A stretch of DNA of 64,000 nucleotides from Nocardioides anomalus (GTDB lineage Bacteria > Actinomycetota > Actinomycetes > Propionibacteriales > Nocardioidaceae): positions 1,364,001-1,428,000 of the forward strand of contig NZ_CP049257.1 in assembly GCF_011046535.1 (NCBI RefSeq), given 5' to 3'. The position numbers were made by a program, and so were the translations under genes. The notes under the pieces are model-generated. The model searched no databases and had not been told where the DNA came from. It saw only the letters and a list, made by a program, of their open reading frames with translations. Below are positions 59,032 through 64,000 of the stretch, piece by piece. Within the stretch, counting starts at the first letter, position 1. Each line of letters opens with the position of its first letter.

Positions 59032-59630
59032 CCGCCGCCCCGATCCACGAGCCGCCCGCCGCCCCGCCCGCCCGCGCCCGTCGTCCGGTGCGGGTGGTGC
59101 TCGTGCAGGCCCTCGTCGTCCTCGCGCTGTTCGCCGTGGCCGGGCTCGGCGCCGGCTACCTCTGGCACCACCTCTGGGACTCGCCCCGCGGCCTGGTCGC
59201 CGGCCACCAGTGGTACACCGACGAGCACGGCCTGCGCGACGACTTCGCCGGCGTCGCGTGGTACGTCGTCGTCGCCGCGCCCACGGGCCTCGTCCTCGGC
59301 CTGCTGTGCGCGTGGTTCCTCGGCCGCGCCGAGCTGGTGACCCTGGTCGCGGTCCTCGCCGGGTCCGTGCTGGCGGCGTACCTCATGCTCGTCGTCGGCT
59401 ACCACCTCAGCCCGCCGGACCCGCAGATCGCCGCCAGGACGGCCAAGGACGGCACCCGGCTCCAGGGTGCGCTGCGCGTCGACCAGTGGCCACCGCGGGG
59501 CGCGTTCCCGTTCGGGGCGCTGGTCGGACTGGCCCTGGTCTACGCCCTCACCGGCGGCCGCTCCGCGCAGGGTCCACAGACCCCCGAGGGTTCGCCCGAA
59601 CAGGGTTTGGGCGAGGGAACCCCTCGGTAG
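59016..59630 (+). CDS. DUF2567-like membrane protein
   Basis: A 204-residue integral membrane protein: Pro/Arg-rich cytoplasmic start, helices at about 26-50, 81-100, 105-127 and 165-182. It resembles actinobacterial DUF2567 proteins (HLWDSPRGLVAGHQWYTDE loop, family-like), whose role is unknown. It overlaps the end of dnaE by 16 bp, so it is translationally coupled, yet no link with replication is evident. Its last codons lie in an imperfect hairpin (about 59582-59627). Confidence 0.65.
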   Translation: MSDGLTAAPIHEPPAAPPARARRPVRVVLVQALVVLALFAVAGLGAGYLWHHLWDSPRGLVAGHQWYTDEHGLRDDFAGVAWYVVVAAPTGLVLGLLCAWFLGRAELVTLVAVLAGSVLAAYLMLVVGYHLSPPDPQIAARTAKDGTRLQGALRVDQWPPRGAFPFGALVGLALVYALTGGRSAQGPQTPEGSPEQGLGEGTPR

Positions 59631-59633
59631 GCT
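59628..59633 (+). promoter_or_regulatory. -10 element for the DUF3352 gene
   Basis: TAGGCT about 52 bp before the ATG at 59686, overlapping the preceding stop codon; TCGGAGGAC supplies the ribosome-binding site. Confidence 0.4.
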
Positions 59634-59685
59634 CCCGGCGTCGAACCGGCGAACTGTCCGGCTTCCCGGCTCCCTCGGAGGACGC

Positions 59686-61470
59686 ATGTCGAGCACGCTC
59701 CCACCCCCGCCGCCCCCGCCGGCGGGTCCGCCCAGCGGACCCCCCGGACCGCCCCCGAGCGGTCCGCCGGAGTTCCTGCAGAGCGGTGGCGGCGACCCGG
59801 TGCCGCCGGAGCCGCGCCGCAGCCGCGGCCTCAAGCGCGGGCTGCTCGTGGGCGGCGGCGTGGTCGGCCTCGGCGCGGTCGCGGTGGGCGCCTGGGCGGC
59901 GTACGGCTTCTTCTCCACCGGTCCGCAGCCGGCCGAGGCGCTGCCCGCGGCGACGCTGGGCTACGCCAGCATCGACCTCGACCCCAGCGGCGGGCAGAAG
60001 ATCGAGGCGCTGCGCACCCTCAACAAGTTCCCGGCGTTCAAGGACAAGGTCGGCATCGACCCCGACGACGACCTGCGCAAGGAGCTGTTCGACAAGATCC
60101 AGGAGGGCGCCGGCTGCGACGGCCTCGACTGGGAGGACGACGTCGAGCCCTGGCTCGGCGACCGGGCCGCCGTGGCCGCGGTCGACCTCGGTCAGGACGA
60201 GCCGAGCCCCGTCGTGGTCGTCCAGGTCAAGGACGCCGACCAGGCCGACGCCGGTCTCGACAAGATCAAGGACTGCGGCGGCGGCGACCTCGGGTGGAAG
60301 GTGGACGGCGACTGGGCCGTCCTGGCCGAGACCGACGACATCGCCGACGACGTGGTCAAGGCGACCGCCGACGGCTCGCTGGCCGAGGACGAGGACTTCC
60401 AGCGCTGGACCGACGAGGCCGGCGACCCCGGCGTCGTGTCGATGTACGCCGGGCCGGAGGCCGGCGACTACTTCGCCGACCACGCCGACGACCTCTTCGG
60501 CCTGGGCGGGCTCGGCGAGGTCGCCTGCGGCGTGACCGAGGGGCTGGTCCTCGGGGCGACCTCCTCGGACGACGGCGGCTACGACGACGGGACGGGCGAC
60601 GGCGGCGACTACAGCGACTACAGCGACGGCGGCGCCTGCGCCGACGTGGACCCGTCCGGCTCGGCGGTCTCCGACGACCTCAAGCAGCAGCTGCGCGACT
60701 TCCAGGGCATGGCCATCACCGTCCGCTTCGACGACGGCGCGGTCGAGCTGGAGAGCGCCGGCGACAGCAGCGTGCCCGCCCTCAGCATGCTCAGCGGCGG
60801 CGGCACGGCCGACGTCGTGAAGTCCCTGCCGGCCGACACCGGCGCCGTCCTCGGCGTCGGCTTCGCGGACGGCTGGTTCGGCGACCTGGTCGACTACATC
60901 GCGCCGTACGTCGGCAGCGAGTCGTCCGACGAGCTGATGGGCGAGCTGTCCGACATGACCGGTCTCGACCTGCCCGGTGACGCCGAGGCGCTCGCCGGTG
61001 ACTCGGCTGCGCTGGTCCTGGGCTCCGACTTCGACCCGAGCGCGCTGTTCGAGTCCGAGGACGGCTCGGACGTGCCGGTCGCGCTGAAGATCCAGGGCGA
61101 CGCCGACGAGATCGAGGGCGTGCTCGACAAGCTGCGCGAGATGGCCGGTCCCGACGACTACGTGCTCGGCTCCGACGCCGAGGGCGACACCGTCGTGGTC
61201 GGGCCCGACGAGGACTTCCGCCGGGAGGTCCTCGCGGACGGCGGGCTCGGGGACGACGACGTGTTCAAGGACGTCATCCGCGAGGCCGACGACGCGAGCG
61301 CCATCGTCTTCGTCAACGTCAACGAGTTCGAGGACGCCCTCCAGGACGCGATGAGCGGCGACGGCGACCAGGAGCTCCTGGACAACATCAAGCCGGTCTC
61401 GGGGATCGGCGCGGAGAGCTGGGTCGACGACGACGTCGCCCACGGCATCGTGCGGATCACGACCGACTGA
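59686..61470 (+). CDS. DUF3352 membrane-anchored protein
   Basis: A 594-residue protein: a Pro-rich cytoplasmic N-terminus (1-45), one helix at about 53-75, and a very acidic extracellular region (Asp/Gly-rich, including DDGGYDDGTGDGGDYSDYSD near 306-325) that matches DUF3352. The region repeats a fold of three related domains with WLGDRAAVAAVD, AVLGVGFADGW and ALVLGSDFDPS strands. Function is unknown; acidity hints at cation binding. It ends 14 bp inside the convergent ybaK gene. Confidence 0.75.
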   Translation: MSSTLPPPPPPPAGPPSGPPGPPPSGPPEFLQSGGGDPVPPEPRRSRGLKRGLLVGGGVVGLGAVAVGAWAAYGFFSTGPQPAEALPAATLGYASIDLDPSGGQKIEALRTLNKFPAFKDKVGIDPDDDLRKELFDKIQEGAGCDGLDWEDDVEPWLGDRAAVAAVDLGQDEPSPVVVVQVKDADQADAGLDKIKDCGGGDLGWKVDGDWAVLAETDDIADDVVKATADGSLAEDEDFQRWTDEAGDPGVVSMYAGPEAGDYFADHADDLFGLGGLGEVACGVTEGLVLGATSSDDGGYDDGTGDGGDYSDYSDGGACADVDPSGSAVSDDLKQQLRDFQGMAITVRFDDGAVELESAGDSSVPALSMLSGGGTADVVKSLPADTGAVLGVGFADGWFGDLVDYIAPYVGSESSDELMGELSDMTGLDLPGDAEALAGDSAALVLGSDFDPSALFESEDGSDVPVALKIQGDADEIEGVLDKLREMAGPDDYVLGSDAEGDTVVVGPDEDFRREVLADGGLGDDDVFKDVIREADDASAIVFVNVNEFEDALQDAMSGDGDQELLDNIKPVSGIGAESWVDDDVAHGIVRITTD

Positions 61471-61924
61471 TGTCGGCCACGATCGCCCCGGTCACCTCCA
61501 CGAGGTCGGCCGGGGCGATCTCCACGTCCAGGCCCCGCCGTCCGCCCGAGACGTACACGGTCTCCCACAGCTCGGCGCTCTCGTCGACGACGGTCGGGTG
61601 TGCCTTCCTCTGGCCGAACGGCGAGATCCCGCCCGCGACGTACCCGGTGGCCCTCTCGGCGTCCCGCACGTCGGCCATGGCCGCCCTGGACCCCTCCAGC
61701 GCCCGGGCCAGGGCCTTGAGGTCGAGCCGGGCGCTCACCGGCACGACCGCGACCGCCAGCCGGCCGTCGACGTTCGCCATCAGCGTCTTGTAGACCCGGT
61801 CGGGGTCCAGTCCGAGCTCCTCGGCCGCCTCGAGCCCGAACGAGGTCGAGCGCGGATCGTGGTGGTACTCGTGCGCCGTGAACGCCACCCCGGCCGCCCG
61901 GAGCGCCACCACCGCTGGAGTCAG
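61457..61924 (-). CDS. ybaK: Cys-tRNA(Pro)/Cys-tRNA(Cys) deacylase
   Basis: Edits mischarged Cys-tRNA(Pro); cytosolic. The product shows the YbaK core HEYHHDPRSTSFGLEAAEEL, VYKTLMANVDG, TGYVAGGISPFGQRK (catalytic Lys/Gly region) and VSGGRRGLDVEIAP. Homologues begin MTPAV; here the residues TPAV are preceded by CTG at 61924, overlapping the LON-gene stop as CTGA. I therefore place the start at that CTG (155 residues). If not used, the next in-frame start is GTG at 61912, which loses the conserved first residues. Confidence 0.8.
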   Translation of the reverse strand: MTPAVVALRAAGVAFTAHEYHHDPRSTSFGLEAAEELGLDPDRVYKTLMANVDGRLAVAVVPVSARLDLKALARALEGSRAAMADVRDAERATGYVAGGISPFGQRKAHPTVVDESAELWETVYVSGGRRGLDVEIAPADLVEVTGAIVADISRS

Positions 61925-62586
61925 TTGGGGCTCCAGCGCGTGCGCGCCACGTCGGTGGCCGGCAGCGAGGGCAGCACCTGCATGGCGCGCAGCTCGGAGC
62001 GCAGCAGGTCGGTGACCATGCGCAGCCGGTGCGAGGCGTCCTCCGCCTCGAGCAGCGCCTGGCGCTCGTGCAGCGGCAGGGGAGCGCAGGCGGCCAGCGT
62101 CCAGGAGAGGTACGACGCGTCCTTCGGCAAGGTGCCCGTGTAGGGGTCGGCGCGGATGTCGGAGAGCGCCTCCCGGTAGGCGGTGAAGGTCTCGCGCGCC
62201 TCGTCGACCAGGTCGGCGTCCACGAACCCGCCCGTCTCGGGCCGGTCCACGACCTGCCCCACCGGGAACGTCCCGGTGGTGTCGAGCCGCTCCAGCTGGA
62301 TCCGGTCCAGCCCCACGGCCACGATCGAGAACGTCCCGTCGGGGTGCGACTCCACCTCGGTCAGCTGCACCCGGCATCCCACCCGGAACAGCGACTGCGA
62401 CCCGTGCTCGCCGACCTCGTAGCCCTCGCGGATCCCCACCGACCCGAACAGCCGCTGGGCCGGGTCCTCCACCCGCAGCAGGTGGTGGACGAGCGCGCGG
62501 TAGCGGTCCTCGAAGACGTTGAGCGGCACGCTGACACCCGGGAACACGACCGCGTTGAGCGGGAACATCGGCAGCGTCGTGCTCAC
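61921..62586 (-). CDS. LON substrate-binding domain protein
   Basis: A 221-residue cytosolic protein consisting of the N-terminal LON (PUA-like) domain without ATPase or protease parts: [20 protein letters not shown] opens the domain, with RALVHHLL and a helical C-terminus ([19 protein letters not shown] at about 180). Bacterial stand-alone LON proteins have no settled function. The GTG at 62586 is seven bases from TACGTT (minus strand), favouring it over a TTG three codons earlier. Divergent from hisD. Confidence 0.85.
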   Translation of the reverse strand: MSTTLPMFPLNAVVFPGVSVPLNVFEDRYRALVHHLLRVEDPAQRLFGSVGIREGYEVGEHGSQSLFRVGCRVQLTEVESHPDGTFSIVAVGLDRIQLERLDTTGTFPVGQVVDRPETGGFVDADLVDEARETFTAYREALSDIRADPYTGTLPKDASYLSWTLAACAPLPLHERQALLEAEDASHRLRMVTDLLRSELRAMQVLPSLPATDVARTRWSPN

Positions 62587-62593
62587 GGCTGCC

Positions 62594-62599
62594 AACGTA
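62594..62599 (-). promoter_or_regulatory. -10 element for the LON-domain/ybaK operon
   Basis: Minus-strand TACGTT seven bases before the GTG at 62586, leaderless arrangement. Confidence 0.45.
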
Positions 62600-62662
62600 C
62601 TCCCGGGCCGGGTCTGCGTCTCGGCAGGACGCGACGAGTCGGGGGTGGAGCGGTCCCCTCCG

Positions 62663-62668
62663 TAGAAT
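62663..62668 (+). promoter_or_regulatory. -10 element for hisD
   Basis: TAGAAT seven bases before the hisD ATG at 62676, leaderless arrangement. Confidence 0.55.
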
Positions 62669-62675
62669 CGGAGCC

Positions 62676-63968
62676 ATGATGCGCCGGATCGACCTGCGCG
62701 GCTCGCGTCCCGAGGACTACCGGGACGTCGTCCCGCGCGCCGACTTCGACGTCGAGGCGGCGGTGCCGGCGGTGCATGCGATCTGCGAGGCGGTCCGCAC
62801 CCGTGGGCTTGAGGCCATCACCGAGATGTCCGCGCAGTACGACGGCGTGGAGCAGACCGACATCCGGGTGCCGGCCGAGGCCATCGAGCGGTCGCTGGCC
62901 GAGGTCGACCCGGACATCCGGGCCGGGCTGGAGGAGTCGATCCGGCGGCTGCGGGCCACGTGCGCGGCCGAGCTGGAGCAGGACGCGCGCACCGAGCTGG
63001 GCGCGGGCGCGGTGGTGACCCACCGCAAGGTGCCGATCGACCGGGTCGGGCTCTACGTGCCCGGCGGCCTCGCGCCGCTGGTCTCCAGCGTGCTCATGAA
63101 CGTCGTCCCCGCTCTGACCGCGGGCGTGCGCTCCCTCGCGCTGAGCAGCACCCCGCAGAAGGAGTTCGGCGGCCTGCCGCACCCCACGATCCTGGCGGCG
63201 TGCGCGCTGCTCGGTGTCGACGAGGTGTACGCCGTCGGCGGCGCGCAGGCGATCGCGATGTTCGCCTACGGCGTCGGCCCGTGCCGGCGGGTGGACCTGG
63301 TCACCGGGCCGGGCTCGATCTGGACGGTGACGGCCAAGCGGCTGCTCAAGGGCCAGGTCGGCATCGACTCCGAGGCCGGCCCGACCGAGATCCTGGTGCT
63401 GGCCGACGAGACCGCGGACCCGGCGTACGTCGCCGCCGACCTGGTCAGCCAGGCCGAGCACGACCCGCTCGCCGCGGCCGTGCTGGTCACCGACAGCGAG
63501 GAGCTGGTGGCCCGCGTCGAGGTCGAGCTGGAGCGCCAGGTCCTGGCCACCAAGCACACCGAGCGGATCCGCACGGCTCTCGACGGCCAGCAGTCCGGCT
63601 TCGTCCTCGTCGAGGACCTCGACCAGGGCGTCGACGTGGCCAACGCCTACGCCGCGGAGCACCTGGAGATCCAGACCCGGGACGCCAGCGCCGTGGCGGC
63701 GCGCATCCGCAACGCGGGCGCGATCTTCGTGGGCGCGCACGCGCCGGTCTCGCTGGGCGACTACTGCGCCGGCTCCAACCACGTGCTGCCCACCGCGGGC
63801 TGCGCGTGCCACTCCTCCGGGCTGTCGGTGCGCGCGTTCACCAAGTCGGTGCACGTCGTGGACTACTCCCGCGAGGCGCTGGCCGAGGTGGCCGACCACG
63901 TGGTCACGCTGGCCGAGGCCGAGGACCTGCCCGGCCACGGCGCCGCGGTCAGAGTGCGGTTCCAGTGA
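62676..63968 (+). CDS. hisD: Histidinol dehydrogenase
   Basis: Zinc enzyme oxidising histidinol to histidine, the last two steps of histidine synthesis; cytosolic. The 430-residue protein has [48 protein letters not shown] (Zn ligands Gln/His) and [21 protein letters not shown]. Two adjacent ATG codons (62676 and 62679) are possible; the first fits the -10 spacing. hisC overlaps its stop by GTGA, so it heads a his operon that runs off the window. Confidence 0.95.
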   Translation: MMRRIDLRGSRPEDYRDVVPRADFDVEAAVPAVHAICEAVRTRGLEAITEMSAQYDGVEQTDIRVPAEAIERSLAEVDPDIRAGLEESIRRLRATCAAELEQDARTELGAGAVVTHRKVPIDRVGLYVPGGLAPLVSSVLMNVVPALTAGVRSLALSSTPQKEFGGLPHPTILAACALLGVDEVYAVGGAQAIAMFAYGVGPCRRVDLVTGPGSIWTVTAKRLLKGQVGIDSEAGPTEILVLADETADPAYVAADLVSQAEHDPLAAAVLVTDSEELVARVEVELERQVLATKHTERIRTALDGQQSGFVLVEDLDQGVDVANAYAAEHLEIQTRDASAVAARIRNAGAIFVGAHAPVSLGDYCAGSNHVLPTAGCACHSSGLSVRAFTKSVHVVDYSREALAEVADHVVTLAEAEDLPGHGAAVRVRFQ

Positions 63969-64000
63969 CCTGGCCGCCTCTGCGCGACGAGCTGCGGGGG
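63965..64000 (+). CDS. hisC: Histidinol-phosphate aminotransferase, 5' end only
   Basis: Twelve codons are present, [12 protein letters not shown], the usual start of actinobacterial HisC. The GTG overlaps the hisD stop (GTGA). The assignment rests on this short match and on the standard hisD-hisC order. Confidence 0.7.
   Translation, partial: MTWPPLRDELRG

Noticed and set aside
1..64000. CRISPR arrays, tRNA or rRNA genes, insertion sequences, prophage
   Set aside because: Looked for repeat-spacer arrays, cloverleaf-like intergenic stretches, transposase or integrase motifs; none were found. The only tandem arrays are the Lys/Ala codon repeats at 51700-51985.

Overview
The window is a high-GC (about 73%) actinobacterial chromosome segment, most likely from Nocardioides or another Nocardioidaceae. 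The gene set, GTG-rich and leaderless starts, and gene order match the mycobacterial region running from wag31 through the dcw cell-wall/division cluster to pknL and class II aroG. No phage, transposase, CRISPR array, rRNA or tRNA was recognised. Coding density is high, with many ATGA/GTGA stop-start overlaps.

Layout. 1-3633: a probable pyrophosphate-dependent phosphofructokinase and an APC permease, bounded by two direct copies of a ~230-bp palindromic repeat (family A); a second composite repeat (family B) lies between the permease and the next gene. 3634-9052: class II DAHP synthase, threonine aldolase, a zinc-ribbon membrane protein, a second (class I) DAHP synthase gene broken by a homopolymer frameshift, and an EamA transporter. 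9049-15124: PASTA-domain kinase (PknL-like) and its divergent Rv2175c-like partner, a barnase/barstar-type pair, a polyprenyl diphosphate synthase, metF and a SIMPL-domain protein. 15134-20771: a DUF4126/ATP-grasp/desaturase-like operon, a SigE-family sigma factor with a membrane partner, a YbaK-like protein and a small membrane protein.

20814-27972 is a DNA-damage module. A promoter carrying both a perfect LexA box and a PafBC-type (RecA-NDp) motif leads into DUF6504, a HEPN protein and error-prone DnaE2, followed by a methyltransferase and Pol IV. 28052-33487 holds a DUF3040 protein and the convergent moxR-DUF58-tgpA operon. 33706-51432 is the dcw cluster: mraZ behind six 10-bp-phased GTGG operators, a leader with repeated hairpins resembling the mraW RNA motif, a small membrane protein, rsmH, ftsL, ftsI, murE, mraY, murD, ftsW, murG, murC, ftsQ, ftsZ, pgeF, yggS-like, sepF, yggT-like and divIVA/wag31. 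murF is missing from its usual place between murE and mraY, and ftsZ carries a C-terminal frameshift. 51606-63968: a histone-like Lys/Ala repeat protein with a DksA/TraR zinc finger, lspA, an RluA-family pseudouridine synthase, an acetyltransferase-chorismate mutase fusion, an inverted copy of repeat B, an orphan-looking PafBC-type promoter, the replicative dnaE, two membrane/secreted proteins, ybaK (apparently starting at CTG), a LON-domain protein and hisD; hisC begins at the right edge.

The most interesting items are the dual LexA/PafBC mutasome operon with its HEPN protein, the composite palindromic repeats, the repeated hairpins between mraZ and rsmH, the orphan damage-type promoter before dnaE, and the acetyltransferase-chorismate mutase fusion. 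Two homopolymer frameshifts (aroF and ftsZ) suggest residual assembly errors and should be checked before being read as biology.
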